Positions 9,714 to 19,380 of a stretch of 64,000 nucleotides of DNA are shown here, in pieces. The DNA is taken from contig NZ_KQ033885.1 of assembly GCF_000967265.1 (NCBI RefSeq), positions 1,779,538 to 1,843,537 of the forward strand, in the 5' to 3' direction. A program made the position numbers and the translations under genes. Under the pieces are notes generated by a model that was not told where the DNA came from, made no database searches, and worked only from the letters and a program-made list of their open reading frames with translations. Each line of letters starts with the position of its first letter. Position 1 is the first letter of the stretch. This DNA is from Bifidobacterium mellis. Its GTDB lineage: Bacteria; Actinomycetota; Actinomycetes; Actinomycetales; Bifidobacteriaceae.

Positions 9714-11960
9714 ATGGTTCAGAAATTTGACGCACCCTCCAAGGCCTTGCTACGCAGCCAGATCGCGGAGCATATTGCCGAGACCGACGGCCAGGCACGA
9801 CATGTATCCAGGCACTCGGATCACCCGGTCTCGCCCTTGCCTGAGGACCGCTATTTCGACCGGGAGCTGAGCTGGCTCAAGTTCAACAAACGCGTGCTTG
9901 AACTGGCCGAAGACGAGAGCGTGCCACTGTTGGAGCGTGCCAACTTCGCCGCCATCTTCGCCAGCAATCTCGATGAGTTCTTCATGGTCCGCGTGGCGGG
10001 TCTGAAGCGTCGCGTAGACACAGGCATCGCTGTGACGGCAGCCAGCGGAATGAGCCCTCGCCAGCAACTGAGGGCCATCTCCGAGCAGGCGCACAAGCTT
10101 CAGGACGAGCATGCCCACTATGTCATCGACCACATCCTGCCGGATCTGGCCACCGAAAGCATCATCCTGCTGAGCTGGACACAACTGAGCAGCCAGGAGC
10201 AGGAACGGCTCACCAACTTCTTCCGCAACCAGGTCTTTCCGGTGCTGACCCCGCTGGCTGTCGACCCGGCCCATCCCTTCCCCTATATCTCAGGCAACTC
10301 CCTGAATCTGGCGGTCCTAGTGGAGAACCCGACCTCGGGCAAGACCCACTTCGCCCGCGTCAAGATTCCCGACAACCTCTCCCGTCTGGTTCCTGTGGAC
10401 GATCTGACCGATGAGGAGGGTCGGGAGGAGCGCTACGGGTTCATCACCATGGAGAACCTGATTATCGCCCACTTGGAATACCTCTTCCCAGGCATGATCA
10501 TCAAGGAGGCCCGCTCCTTCCGCGTCACCCGCAACGAAGACATTGATGTGGAGGAGGACGACGCCGAAAACCTGCTCAACGCCATGGAGAAGGAACTGCT
10601 GCAGCGGCGGTTCGGACCGCCCATCCGCCTGGAGATTTCCGACTCCGCTTCTCCCTTCCTCTCCCAGCTGCTGGCCAGCAAGCTCCGGGTCAACCAGGAA
10701 GAGGTCTATCGGCTTCCAGCCCCCTTGGACTGCACGGTCCTGTTCGAGCTGCAGTCCATCGACCGGGCCGACCTCAAGTTCCGCCCCTTCATTCCCACCA
10801 CCAACCGACAGATAGCCGAGGTGGAATCCAGCCAGGCCCAGGACATCTTCGCGGCCATCCGTGAGCATGACATCCTCCTTCACCACCCCTATGACTCCTT
10901 CTCCACCTCGGTCCAGGCCTTCCTGGAGCAGGCGGCGGCCGATCCGCGAGTGCTGGCCATCAAACAGACCCTCTACCGAACCTCAGGCAACTCGCCCATC
11001 ATCAATGCCCTGGTGGATGCCGCACACGCCGGCAAGCAGGTCCTGGCCCTGGTCGAGATCAAGGCCCGGTTCGATGAGGAGGCCAACATCGCCTGGGCTC
11101 GCCAGCTGGAACGGGCCGGCGTCCATGTGGTCTACGGAATCGTGGGCCTGAAAACCCACTGCAAACTCTCCCTGGTGGTTCGTCAGGAGCAGGACGGCCT
11201 GCGTCGTTACTGCCACGTGGGCACCGGCAACTACAACCCCAAGACCGCCCGCCAGTATACCGACCTGGGCCTGCTCACCTGTGACCCCGTGGTGGGACAG
11301 GACCTGACACGGCTCTTCAACCAGCTGTCAGGTTATGCGCCCAAGTCCTCCTTCCACCGCCTGCTGGTAGCCCCACGCACGGTTCGCTCCGGGCTTCTGC
11401 AGCGGATCGCCCGCGAGGAAGAGACCGCTCTGAACGGCAAGCCTGCCTGGATACGGATCAAGGTCAACTCCCTGGTGGACGAAAAGATCATCGACGCCCT
11501 CTATCGCGCCAGCCAGGCCGGGGTCCGCATCGACATCGTGGAGCGTGGCATCTGCGCCCTGAAGCCAGGTGTGCCCGGGCTGAGCGAGAATATTCGAGTC
11601 CACTCCATCCTGGGACGGTTCCTGGAGCACAGCCGCATCTTCGCCTTTGCCAACTCCCAGGGCCCCCAGATCGGTGAGGGCCCCCTGGCCGGACCGGAGG
11701 TCTGGATAGGTTCTGCCGACCTGATGCACCGCAACCTGGATCGCCGTGTGGAAGCACTGGTCCGCATCACCGCGCCCGAGCAGGTGCAGGGACTGATCGA
11801 CTACGTGGATCTGCAGATGGCCGACACCACCAGCTCCTGGCACATGCAGCCCGACGGCACCTATGTGCGCCACAGTCGCGATGATCAGGGCCGACCTTTG
11901 GTCGACTCGCAGGAGTACCTGATCGACCGTCACGCCCGAACCCCCAGGGCCAGGCGATGA
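9714..11960 (+). CDS. ppk: Polyphosphate kinase 1
   Basis: Reversibly makes inorganic polyphosphate from ATP. The 748-residue protein has the N-terminal helical domain beginning [18 protein letters not shown], and two catalytic histidine regions typical of PPK1: [10 protein letters not shown] and [10 protein letters not shown]. The C-terminal half contains the [15 protein letters not shown] region and a [17 protein letters not shown] motif. The frame is open to 9618, but those codons lie over the terminator, so the ATG at 9714 ([10 protein letters not shown]) is preferred. Ribosome-binding sequence is weak. The downstream Nudix gene begins 61 bases later, and phosphate/nucleotide metabolism is a common theme. 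Confidence 0.95.
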   Translation: MVQKFDAPSKALLRSQIAEHIAETDGQARHVSRHSDHPVSPLPEDRYFDRELSWLKFNKRVLELAEDESVPLLERANFAAIFASNLDEFFMVRVAGLKRRVDTGIAVTAASGMSPRQQLRAISEQAHKLQDEHAHYVIDHILPDLATESIILLSWTQLSSQEQERLTNFFRNQVFPVLTPLAVDPAHPFPYISGNSLNLAVLVENPTSGKTHFARVKIPDNLSRLVPVDDLTDEEGREERYGFITMENLIIAHLEYLFPGMIIKEARSFRVTRNEDIDVEEDDAENLLNAMEKELLQRRFGPPIRLEISDSASPFLSQLLASKLRVNQEEVYRLPAPLDCTVLFELQSIDRADLKFRPFIPTTNRQIAEVESSQAQDIFAAIREHDILLHHPYDSFSTSVQAFLEQAAADPRVLAIKQTLYRTSGNSPIINALVDAAHAGKQVLALVEIKARFDEEANIAWARQLERAGVHVVYGIVGLKTHCKLSLVVRQEQDGLRRYCHVGTGNYNPKTARQYTDLGLLTCDPVVGQDLTRLFNQLSGYAPKSSFHRLLVAPRTVRSGLLQRIAREEETALNGKPAWIRIKVNSLVDEKIIDALYRASQAGVRIDIVERGICALKPGVPGLSENIRVHSILGRFLEHSRIFAFANSQGPQIGEGPLAGPEVWIGSADLMHRNLDRRVEALVRITAPEQVQGLIDYVDLQMADTTSSWHMQPDGTYVRHSRDDQGRPLVDSQEYLIDRHARTPRARR

Positions 11961-12021
11961 TGATGCGCCTCCAGGCCGGCGAGTCTGCTGCCGAGACGGA
12001 CGATCGGAATGGTATCCGACC

Positions 12022-13101
12022 ATGAGCAGGACGGTCGAGGCAGCCGGAGCTATCCTCTACCGGTGGCGCACTAGCTTCCAGGGATGGATGAAATTCAGCG
12101 ACGACGGCCGGGCAGCCCCAGGAGCCGACCCACGCTCCGACCTCGATGAGCTGGAGCTCTGCCTGGTCCATCGTCCCAAGTACGACGACTGGAGCTGGCC
12201 AAAGGGAAAGCTGGAGAACCGTGAGACCCACATGCGGGCGGCCGTGCGCGAGGTCGGTGAGGAGACAGGCTGTCTTGTCCGCCTGGGGCCATATCTGGGG
12301 GATGCCGAATATCCGCTGAACAACGAGGGCCGGCACCGGGGCGGTAAGGGCGGCAGACTCAAACATATCTGCTACTGGATGGCTACACCGACCGACTCGG
12401 AACACGCCGCCGGTCAGAGCGCACTGTTGGGACCCATCCACCGGCCTGATTCCAGGGAAGTCGACCAGATCCGATGGGTCGGAGCCTCTGAAGCGCGCAA
12501 ACTATTGACCCACCCCAGTGACAGAACCATACTGGATGCCTTCGTGGACCGGGTGGAGCAGGGCGGCATCCGGGCTCGTCAGCTGATCATCGTGCGTCAC
12601 GGCAAGGCAATTGCCCGGAAGGAGTGGACAGGCAAGGACGCGAATCGTCCTCTGACCCCCAGGGGCGCCGGCACCTCCTACGCCCTGGCTCGGGAGCTGG
12701 CCTGCTTTGCGCCCGACCGCCTCCTGTCCTCCCCCTGGATCCGCTGTGTGCAGACATTGCGACCCTACGCCGATGAGGTAGATCTGCCCTTGGAGATGGT
12801 GGCCTGCCTGACGGAGTCCTCCTACCACCGCCGCCCCGAACAGGCCCACAGCTGGCTGGACAGGCAGATGGCCGACCTGCTGACAGGCAACAGAACGACC
12901 ATGATCTGCATGCATCGCCCGGTCCTGGGAGGTATCTTTGAAAAGCTGCGCGGGCTGTGCTCCAGCGGATCGCTGTCCAAACGGCTGCCCGATGACTCCC
13001 CCTTCATGCCCACCGGCAACGCCGTCGTCCTCAGTCTGACCGGCGACCCCAATCATCCGACCATCATCGACATACAGAAGGTGACTCCCATTGTCTACTG
13101 A
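12022..13101 (+). CDS. Nudix hydrolase fused to histidine phosphatase (MutT1-like)
   Basis: The 359-residue two-domain protein has an N-terminal Nudix domain with a complete Nudix box (about residues 62-84: GKLE...REVGEETG). It is followed from about 185 by a histidine-phosphatase domain with the RHG signature (192-194) and a later SSPWIRCVQTL segment. This layout matches mycobacterial MutT1 and related proteins, which sanitise 8-oxo-dGTP/GDP or degrade diadenosine polyphosphates. An inserted loop (about 100-115) is basic and glycine-rich. The stop overlaps the next gene by 11 bases, so they are likely co-translated. Confidence 0.88.
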   Translation: MSRTVEAAGAILYRWRTSFQGWMKFSDDGRAAPGADPRSDLDELELCLVHRPKYDDWSWPKGKLENRETHMRAAVREVGEETGCLVRLGPYLGDAEYPLNNEGRHRGGKGGRLKHICYWMATPTDSEHAAGQSALLGPIHRPDSREVDQIRWVGASEARKLLTHPSDRTILDAFVDRVEQGGIRARQLIIVRHGKAIARKEWTGKDANRPLTPRGAGTSYALARELACFAPDRLLSSPWIRCVQTLRPYADEVDLPLEMVACLTESSYHRRPEQAHSWLDRQMADLLTGNRTTMICMHRPVLGGIFEKLRGLCSSGSLSKRLPDDSPFMPTGNAVVLSLTGDPNHPTIIDIQKVTPIVY

Positions 13102-13810
13102 CAGCAACTCCAGAATCGGCTCATCCTCAATCCGCTCCTCCCGCACGGGATTCGTGGCATCCGGCACCGGAGCATCCCGGCCCTCACGCCCAGGCCAGCT
13201 GGACCCGGCCATCGCCGATCAGCTCTCCGGAGGCATGGACCCCCAGCAGATCAGCGAAATGAGCCATGTTTCGGCAGCCTCCCTGCTGGACCGGGTCCAC
13301 CACAGCACCGATCCAGCCATCGTCAAACGGGTTCTGACCCTGGTGGACCGTGAGGGCGTGGATGTCGTGGCCGAGCTCTGGAGTGACAGCGACCCCGACT
13401 CTCTGCCGGGCATTCTTTGGCGGCTCTACATGCTTCGCAGCTGGATGCGTAAGGACGCTGATGGAATCAGTCGTCTGTGGCGGCTGGGCGAGCCCACCGA
13501 CACTGCCGCATCGGCTATAGCCGGGGTGGATCAGGCCCCGGAGGCCGACGACATCATCCGAACCGCCGACTCCATCCTTTCCGGAGCCTTCACCGGCGAC
13601 TTCGCCATAGCCCTGGAACGGGCCGGAGCCTTCTGCGATGTGATCGCCCGTGGCATCAAGACCACCATCCGGGACGCCCAAAGCCGACAGCTGGACGGTC
13701 AGGAAGCTAAGGAGGTCGACGCGGCCCAGCGCACCGTCAACTCCCTCAATCAGACGGCCCGTGACTTCATGCGGGGCGCATCACTCTGGCGGCGGGGACG
13801 GCTGGAGTAG
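13091..13810 (+). CDS. Conserved actinobacterial protein of unknown function
   Basis: A 239-residue protein read from TTG at 13091 within the end of the Nudix gene. The first 45 residues are Ser/Gly/Arg-rich and look disordered. The rest is predicted helical and acidic, with 'VLTLVDREGVDVVAELWSDS' near the middle and 'WRLYMLRSWM' around residue 120. No membrane segment, signal peptide or catalytic motif is visible. Codon use matches the neighbours, so it is probably core. I do not recognise a function. Confidence 0.75.
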   Translation: MSTDSNSRIGSSSIRSSRTGFVASGTGASRPSRPGQLDPAIADQLSGGMDPQQISEMSHVSAASLLDRVHHSTDPAIVKRVLTLVDREGVDVVAELWSDSDPDSLPGILWRLYMLRSWMRKDADGISRLWRLGEPTDTAASAIAGVDQAPEADDIIRTADSILSGAFTGDFAIALERAGAFCDVIARGIKTTIRDAQSRQLDGQEAKEVDAAQRTVNSLNQTARDFMRGASLWRRGRLE

Positions 13811-13946
13811 AACCCGCCACCCTTTCATGCCGGAAGCGTAAGCGCGCCGTGAGCGCAGATCAGGCCCGGCATGCCCTACAATGGGGACTGCGCCGGACCA
13901 TGGCTAAGCCCCGGGCTCCGTTTGTTGCCGCTGCGAGCGGCGTTTG

Positions 13947-13978
13947 CGCCGACAGGCGCTTGCATGGTTCGGCGTTTT
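13947..13978 (+). terminator. Possible terminator or hairpin before upp
   Basis: CGCCGA (13947-13952) pairs with TCGGCG (13969-13974), followed by TTTT. The stem is only 6 bp with a 16-base loop. It may end the ppk-side operon or act in the upp leader. Confidence 0.35.
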
Positions 13979-14057
13979 CATTTCCATTCCCCACTCGAAG
14001 GCCGCATGGCTTGCCGGTCGCTACCAGAAGCCGACCCGCTGAGCTACGCTGAGAGGT

Positions 14058-14696
14058 ATGGAACTTCACGTACTGGAACACCCGCTGATCGAACACAAGT
14101 TGACCGTACTGCGGGACAAAAACACCCCTTCCAACACCTTCCGCGAGCTGATCAGCGAATTGGTCATGCTTGAGGCCTACGAGGCCACCCGCAATCTGGA
14201 CATCGAGGACCACCCCATCGAGACCCCGGTCGCTCCCATGGTGGGCAAGAAGCTCTGCTCCCCCCGCCCTATGGTGGTTCCCATCCTGCGCGCCGGACTG
14301 GGCATGCTTGACGGCATGACCCGTCTGCTGCCTACCGCTGAGGTCGGATTCCTCGGTCTCAAGCGCGACGAGAACACCCTGGACATCATCACCTACGCCA
14401 ACCGCCTGCCTGAGGACCTCTCCGGCCGTCAGTGCTTCCTGCTGGATCCCATGCTGGCCACCGGCGGCACCCTGATCGCCGCCACCAAATACCTTGCCGA
14501 GCGTGGCGCCAAGGACGTGACCTCCATCAACATTCTGGCCGCTCCCGAGGGCCTGAACCGCCTCAAGGAGGAGATGGACCCCTCCATCAACCTCAAGGTG
14601 GTGGTCTGCGCAGTCGATCAGAAACTGAACGAGCACGCCTACATCGTGCCCGGCCTGGGCGATGCCGGCGACCGCCTCTATGGCGTCATCGACTGA
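14058..14696 (+). CDS. upp: Uracil phosphoribosyltransferase
   Basis: Salvages uracil to UMP with PRPP in the cytoplasm. The 212-residue protein has full family length and the PRPP-binding loop DPMLATGGT (130-138). It also has [10 protein letters not shown] (about 74-83) and the C-terminal [12 protein letters not shown] uracil-binding region. The ATG at 14058 begins [10 protein letters not shown], in line with other Upp proteins. It is followed by a strong terminator, so upp forms the end of a unit. Confidence 0.97.
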   Translation: MELHVLEHPLIEHKLTVLRDKNTPSNTFRELISELVMLEAYEATRNLDIEDHPIETPVAPMVGKKLCSPRPMVVPILRAGLGMLDGMTRLLPTAEVGFLGLKRDENTLDIITYANRLPEDLSGRQCFLLDPMLATGGTLIAATKYLAERGAKDVTSINILAAPEGLNRLKEEMDPSINLKVVVCAVDQKLNEHAYIVPGLGDAGDRLYGVID

Positions 14697-14733
14697 ACCA
14701 ACGAATTGATGGGGCACGAATCCCATCCCTGAC

Positions 14734-14769
14734 AAGGACCTGAATCTTGCGCGATTCGGGTCCTTTTTT
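14734..14769 (+). terminator. Rho-independent terminator after upp
   Basis: A 13-bp stem, 14734-14746 with 14753-14765, allowing one mismatch-type pair and a TTGCGC loop, is followed by a T-run. It lies 38 bases after the upp stop. Confidence 0.88.
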
Positions 14770-15161
14770 CAGCGGTATCCGATGGCCCTCCCGGCGGACG
14801 CTGCGCAAGATGGACAGGCTTTCCTCCCCTACCCCGTCAGCGAGGATAGGCTGGCTATGAAATCGTCGCTATAGAAACTGCCGACTCTGCGATGCCATAG
14901 AGCTTGGCGGACCGATCCCCATGGTCTGTAATCCTCCCGACCTCTATTCTTCCAACCGTCTGTTCCTCGAACTCTATCTATCCTCACGACCTCTATCCCC
15001 CCGACCTCTGTCCTCTTGCCCCACCTCTCGCACGAGAGTGCCTAATCGCTGATCGCCACCCTGGTTCTCCCCCTGGTCTGACCCTGAAAACACCCTGAGT
15101 GGGCTATCTCCCGGTGTTGCAATAAGAACAGCAGCATTCAAGGGCGAGAAAGGAGCACACC
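14770..15161. other. Non-coding interval with pyrimidine-rich repeats
   Basis: No gene is seen. Between 14938 and 15013 a CGACCTCTATCC-like unit recurs four times with imperfect copies (starts near 14938, 14968, 14987, 15002). An AAAGGAGCA ribosome-binding sequence just before 15162 belongs to the next gene. Confidence 0.5.
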
Positions 15162-17237
15162 ATGGAGGGCAATTCCCTTTCCCTGGGTGGATCAATCACA
15201 GGAACCGGGGCCTCAGGACCGATGGGCGGGGGCGGCTCGCAAACCGCAGCTCGACCCAAGGCACAAACTCCCGGCCTGGCCTCCCTAGTGCGATCCTTTC
15301 TGCATGAGCATCGGTCCTCCTACACGGTCATGGTTCTGGCAGTCATGGCCGCTTCAGTCCTTACCAGCGCCTGGGCCCAGGTAGCCATTGCCGCTCGGAA
15401 GGGTGACGGGATGCCAGATACACGCGCAATGAATTCCTACGACCGCGCTATGACCCTGTCTTTACGAGACAGCGCTACACTAATATCCATAATGTACGCC
15501 TGCATATGCGGGTTCGTCTCCATCTTCCTCGTCATTACTTCTGTGGGGTTCCTGATCGAGCGCCGTCGTCGCGAATATGCCATGATGCGGCTTTCGGGCG
15601 CCTCTCCCCGCACGGTGAGACTCATCTCCCTGTTGGAATTCATGATTCCGGTAGGTTTGGCCGCCCTCATAGGCAGTTCGGCGGGATGCCTGCTGGTGCC
15701 CGCATTCGCCAAGTCTCTGATCAACTCAGGTCTTGAAGCCTTGGAAATGACCGCACATCCCCACCCTATGGGAATCATCTTCGCCTTCGCTGGGATACTC
15801 CTGGCAGGCCTCTTAGGAACCTGGTTCGCCGCCAGAAGGATTACTGCCATCTCTCCCATCGAGGCTTTGCAGGACTCAGAAAATCGGTCGGGAACCAAAT
15901 CAATTGGCCCTCTTCGCCTGATAATCGCCCTGGCTGGCCTAGCTGGAGGACTGGCCATGGTCTATCACCGCTTCAATGGCATGGACATTGAAATCCAGAT
16001 CCTGGCCACGACCGGCTGTCTGCTCGTCATCATCGGCGCCCTGGCCCCTGTCCTGGTTCCTGCGTGCGCCAACCTGATCGGCATCCCCTTCCAACTGGCC
16101 TTCCGAGGTGCAGGTCTCCTGGCGCGGCAAAGGGCGCGGAAGGAAAACCGGAGCTCCACCGCCGTCGCGGTGCCGATCATCCTGATGCTGGTCATCGTGA
16201 CCGGAGTGATAGCCCTGGGACGGTCCAGCTGGGCGCAAGAAGCCATAAGCCGGTATAAGCCGGTCGCTGCCGAAACCATGGTCAATGCGCAGACCAATGA
16301 TCCAAGAGACCTTGATCGCCAGCTTCAGTCCACTGCAGGCGTCGAATCCGCTATCACCTATAGCGAAGGATCCTGGAAGACTGCAGACAAGGAAGATATT
16401 GGTGGCAATGACGAACCTTCCGTCATGGCTATGCACGTCAACAAGGCAGGCAAGGACGTCAATACCATTAGTCCGATCTTCATCAAGGGCTCCGCTGCGG
16501 ACCTGGGGCCGGGCAAGATCGCCGTCATAGCAAATGGCCGCACTCAGGAGAAAAATCCCATTGGCCGCAAGCTGACCCTGATCGACAGGTACGACAAAGG
16601 CCATACGCTGACCATCACTGCCGTAGTCGATGTGACCCCGACGGGGCAGATGGGCCAATACCTGATGACGGATGCGGACCTGTCGCAACTGGCGCCCGAC
16701 AACAGTGGATCGACCACCCTGGCCAGGACCGCACCCGGAGTTCGCACAGACGATCTGATCAGTCAGCTCAATGCTTCATGGGACAGCAAGGGCATCAAGG
16801 CCTGCACCAAGAAGGAGTACATTCGTTCCGACATCCAAAGGTCACAGAAGGTGCAGCGGGCCATGCCCCAGATAGCGAACGGGGCCATCGTCCTGACGGC
16901 CATATTCCTGATCCAGGCATGCGCCATCGCAGTCAATGAGCGTCGCCAGGAGAACCGAAGAATGCAGGCTGCCGGTGTTTCACGTGGAACATTGGTCTGC
17001 TCCTCGATTTGTGAGTCAGTAATCGATTCTCTTTCGGCCATCCTGCTTTCAGCCCTGGCCATGGCGGGGGTGCTGGCCGTCATCTTCCATCAGTTGTCCG
17101 GCCAGGTGGACATGAGCGTCGTTCCTCTCCCCTACGGCTACTTCCTGATCATGGCCCTCTGGGCCATAGGCCTGGCCGCTGCGGCCTCAGGCCTGTATAG
17201 CTGGTTCAGCTCTCGGGCAGATACGACTCGAAGATAA
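15162..17237 (+). CDS. FtsX-like ABC transporter permease
   Basis: A 691-residue polytopic protein. After a glycine-rich N-terminal tail (about 1-40) come one membrane helix (about 55-75) and a first FtsX domain with three helices (about 105-235). A second set of helices follows (about 245-300 and 330-365), then a large extracytoplasmic domain (about 370-565) and a last FtsX domain with three helices (about 570-685). This is the MacB/BceB-like two-FtsX layout. An AAAGGAGCA sequence precedes the ATG. No ATPase gene is adjacent, so the partner must be encoded elsewhere. It ends overlapping the convergent GDPD gene by 32 bases. Confidence 0.85.
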   Translation: MEGNSLSLGGSITGTGASGPMGGGGSQTAARPKAQTPGLASLVRSFLHEHRSSYTVMVLAVMAASVLTSAWAQVAIAARKGDGMPDTRAMNSYDRAMTLSLRDSATLISIMYACICGFVSIFLVITSVGFLIERRRREYAMMRLSGASPRTVRLISLLEFMIPVGLAALIGSSAGCLLVPAFAKSLINSGLEALEMTAHPHPMGIIFAFAGILLAGLLGTWFAARRITAISPIEALQDSENRSGTKSIGPLRLIIALAGLAGGLAMVYHRFNGMDIEIQILATTGCLLVIIGALAPVLVPACANLIGIPFQLAFRGAGLLARQRARKENRSSTAVAVPIILMLVIVTGVIALGRSSWAQEAISRYKPVAAETMVNAQTNDPRDLDRQLQSTAGVESAITYSEGSWKTADKEDIGGNDEPSVMAMHVNKAGKDVNTISPIFIKGSAADLGPGKIAVIANGRTQEKNPIGRKLTLIDRYDKGHTLTITAVVDVTPTGQMGQYLMTDADLSQLAPDNSGSTTLARTAPGVRTDDLISQLNASWDSKGIKACTKKEYIRSDIQRSQKVQRAMPQIANGAIVLTAIFLIQACAIAVNERRQENRRMQAAGVSRGTLVCSSICESVIDSLSAILLSALAMAGVLAVIFHQLSGQVDMSVVPLPYGYFLIMALWAIGLAAAASGLYSWFSSRADTTRR

Positions 17238-18291
17238 TCCCATCAAAGTCCGGACTGGCCTCCTCCTGCGCATGCTCGGAGCGGACGGTCCAGGCAATGG
17301 GCGTTCCACCTAGGAACCGATAGAGACGCATGGGCAGTGAGTGCCCGCTGTGCCACTCGCAGGCCACGAAGTCCGGCCGCCCCAGCCAGTTGAAGAGGAG
17401 GGACCCGGCCATCCAGCGCAGGGCCGAGGAGCGCGAATCCACCCGGCCATGGTAGGGGGCGACCAGTTGCCCCCTGGTGACGCCTGGGTGGTGAACCCGA
17501 TACCAGGCAAGGGCCAGGACGTTGAAGGATTCAATTACATAGGGGCCCTGGTACCTGGACAGGAGGGCATCGGTCCGACGCATAAGCTCTCTATTCAAGC
17601 CCTTGTCCATCTTGATCTCGACAACCAGGGGCACCCGGCCATCCACCAGAGCGAGCACCTCGGACAGAAGAGGCACATGCTGCACCTCTGGATTATTGAT
17701 GCTCCTGTCCTCACCCTCTGTTTTGGGACCGCCATCGTGGTCAGCAGAGCCCGAAAACCCTTTCCCGGACTCAAGATCCTGGGCTGGGCTTGGGCACAGG
17801 GGAATCCTCCGCAACTGATCGTAGGTCAGGTCCGCCACTGCTCGATTGACGCCAGCTACCCGCTGCAGGTCTCCATCGTGGATGACCACCACCTGTCCGT
17901 CCCGGCTGAGATGGACATCCAACTCAATCCCGTAGCCGGCCCTGCAGGCCGCCTCGAAGGCAGCCAGCGAATTTTCGGGCGCCACCACCCGACGGGGGTT
18001 GGTCGGAGCCGAGGCGTGCCTACCCAAGGGCCTGCCGGACGTAATCTTCAGACAGTCATGGATACGGTGCAGGTAGGCGGACTGTCCAGGATTGGGATTG
18101 GTCGTTTCCATCCCCGAGCCAGCATCATGCAGACCCCTGTGCGCATAGGGGTGCAAGGACAGGCCCACAGGCTTTCTCCGACCAGCAACCACTGAAAGGC
18201 CGGGGGCCAGAGCCCAACACCAGGCCCCCAAAACCCCCAATCCCAGACCCAGTGCGACCTTGCCGGCCAATCGTGCTTTGGACCCCATCAT
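17206..18291 (-). CDS. Glycerophosphodiester phosphodiesterase family protein
   Basis: A hydrolase of glycerophosphodiesters to glycerol-3-phosphate and an alcohol. The 361-residue protein has one N-terminal membrane anchor (about 10-35), the HRG motif (AHRGLHD, about 50), then an unusual insertion of about 50 residues. The catalytic core follows: APENSLAAFE, ELDVHLSRDGQVVVIHD and later VEIKMDKG. A WHSGHSLPM region and IAWTVRSEH close the TIM-barrel. The enzyme would face the outside of the membrane. Its 3' end overlaps the FtsX gene tail. Confidence 0.87.
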   Translation of the reverse strand: MMGSKARLAGKVALGLGLGVLGAWCWALAPGLSVVAGRRKPVGLSLHPYAHRGLHDAGSGMETTNPNPGQSAYLHRIHDCLKITSGRPLGRHASAPTNPRRVVAPENSLAAFEAACRAGYGIELDVHLSRDGQVVVIHDGDLQRVAGVNRAVADLTYDQLRRIPLCPSPAQDLESGKGFSGSADHDGGPKTEGEDRSINNPEVQHVPLLSEVLALVDGRVPLVVEIKMDKGLNRELMRRTDALLSRYQGPYVIESFNVLALAWYRVHHPGVTRGQLVAPYHGRVDSRSSALRWMAGSLLFNWLGRPDFVACEWHSGHSLPMRLYRFLGGTPIAWTVRSEHAQEEASPDFDGIIFESYLPES

Positions 18292-18357
18292 CGCCTCCAG
18301 CCATCAGCTACTCCACTACCCACGCTAGCATCGCAGGGGCCCGGACGCGCTTTGCCG

Positions 18358-18394
18358 GCTTGACTTCAAGCTGCTTCAAGGCCTTATCCTTGAA
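18358..18394 (+). promoter_or_regulatory. Promoter with paired inverted repeats upstream of aldo/keto reductase
   Basis: TTGACT (18360-18365) and TATCCT (18385-18390) are spaced 19 bases apart. GCTTGA-CT-TCAAGC (18358-18371) overlaps the -35, and TTCAAGG/CCTTGAA (18375-18394) surrounds the -10. The long spacer and dyads resemble operators of MerR-type activators, but no such gene is in the window. Confidence 0.4.
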
Positions 18395-18469
18395 CAAGCA
18401 GATTTGAGAGGCATGCCCCGCCTTTAACCAACTCCGTCGAGCAATCTGCCAAGAAAGAAGCACAATACC

Positions 18470-19330
18470 ATGCAGAACGATTCATCCACCTCCGTCCCGT
18501 CCGTCAAGCTCAACAACGGCGTCCTCATGCCCATGGAAGGCTTCGGCGTCTACCAGATCGCCGACCTGGACGAGTGCCGCCGCTCGGTTCTGGATGCCTT
18601 GGAGACCGGGTACCGGGCCATCGACACGGCCCAGGCCTATGGAAACGAGCAGGCCGTCGGAGATGCCCTGGCCCAGAGCGGCCTCGACCGCGACCAGGTC
18701 TTCCTGACCACCAAGGTCTGGATCACCAACTACGGATACGACAAGACCAAGGCCTCGGTCGAGGAGTCCATGAAGAAGCTGGGCACGGACCACCTGGACC
18801 TGGTCCTCCTCCACCAGCCCTTCAACGACTACTACGCAGCCTGGCATGCCCTTGAGGACCTCTATGACCAGGGTGTCCTGCGGGCCATCGGCGTCTCGAA
18901 CTTCTATGCCGACCGGTATGTGGACCTGGTCAAGTTCAACAGAATCGTCCCGGCCGTCAACCAGCTGGAGACCCACGTCTTCCACCAGCGCCCCCAGGAA
19001 CGCACCTACATGGACAAGTACGGCACCCGAATCGAATCCTGGGGACCTTTCGCCGAGGGCCGCCAGGGTATGTTCACCAACCCGACCCTGACTGAGATCG
19101 GGCAGGCGCACGGCCGGACCGCAGCCCAGGTAGCCCTACGCTTCCTGGTCCAGGACGGGGTCATCGTCATCCCCAAGACCACTCACCGCGAGCGCATGCG
19201 CGAGAACCTCGACATCTGGGACTTCCGGCTCAGCGACCAGGAGATGGACCGTCTGCGGGCCATGGACACCGGCAAATCCGCCTTCATGAACCACGAGGAT
19301 CCTGAAACCGTGGAGGACTTCGCCGGCTGA
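18470..19330 (+). CDS. Aldo/keto reductase (AKR5-like)
   Basis: An NADPH-dependent reductase of carbonyl compounds such as 2,5-diketogluconate or methylglyoxal; the physiological substrate is not evident. The 286-residue TIM-barrel has the full catalytic tetrad: Asp52, Tyr57, Lys82 and His115. The C-terminal nucleotide-binding part has VIPKTTHRERMREN. AAGAAAG precedes the ATG at 18470. It is flanked by unrelated genes and appears monocistronic, under the dyad-rich promoter upstream. Confidence 0.92.
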   Translation: MQNDSSTSVPSVKLNNGVLMPMEGFGVYQIADLDECRRSVLDALETGYRAIDTAQAYGNEQAVGDALAQSGLDRDQVFLTTKVWITNYGYDKTKASVEESMKKLGTDHLDLVLLHQPFNDYYAAWHALEDLYDQGVLRAIGVSNFYADRYVDLVKFNRIVPAVNQLETHVFHQRPQERTYMDKYGTRIESWGPFAEGRQGMFTNPTLTEIGQAHGRTAAQVALRFLVQDGVIVIPKTTHRERMRENLDIWDFRLSDQEMDRLRAMDTGKSAFMNHEDPETVEDFAG

Positions 19331-19380
19331 TTCAGCATCAGACAGTGTCTATACCCATATGGGATGAACGGGCTCTCAGC

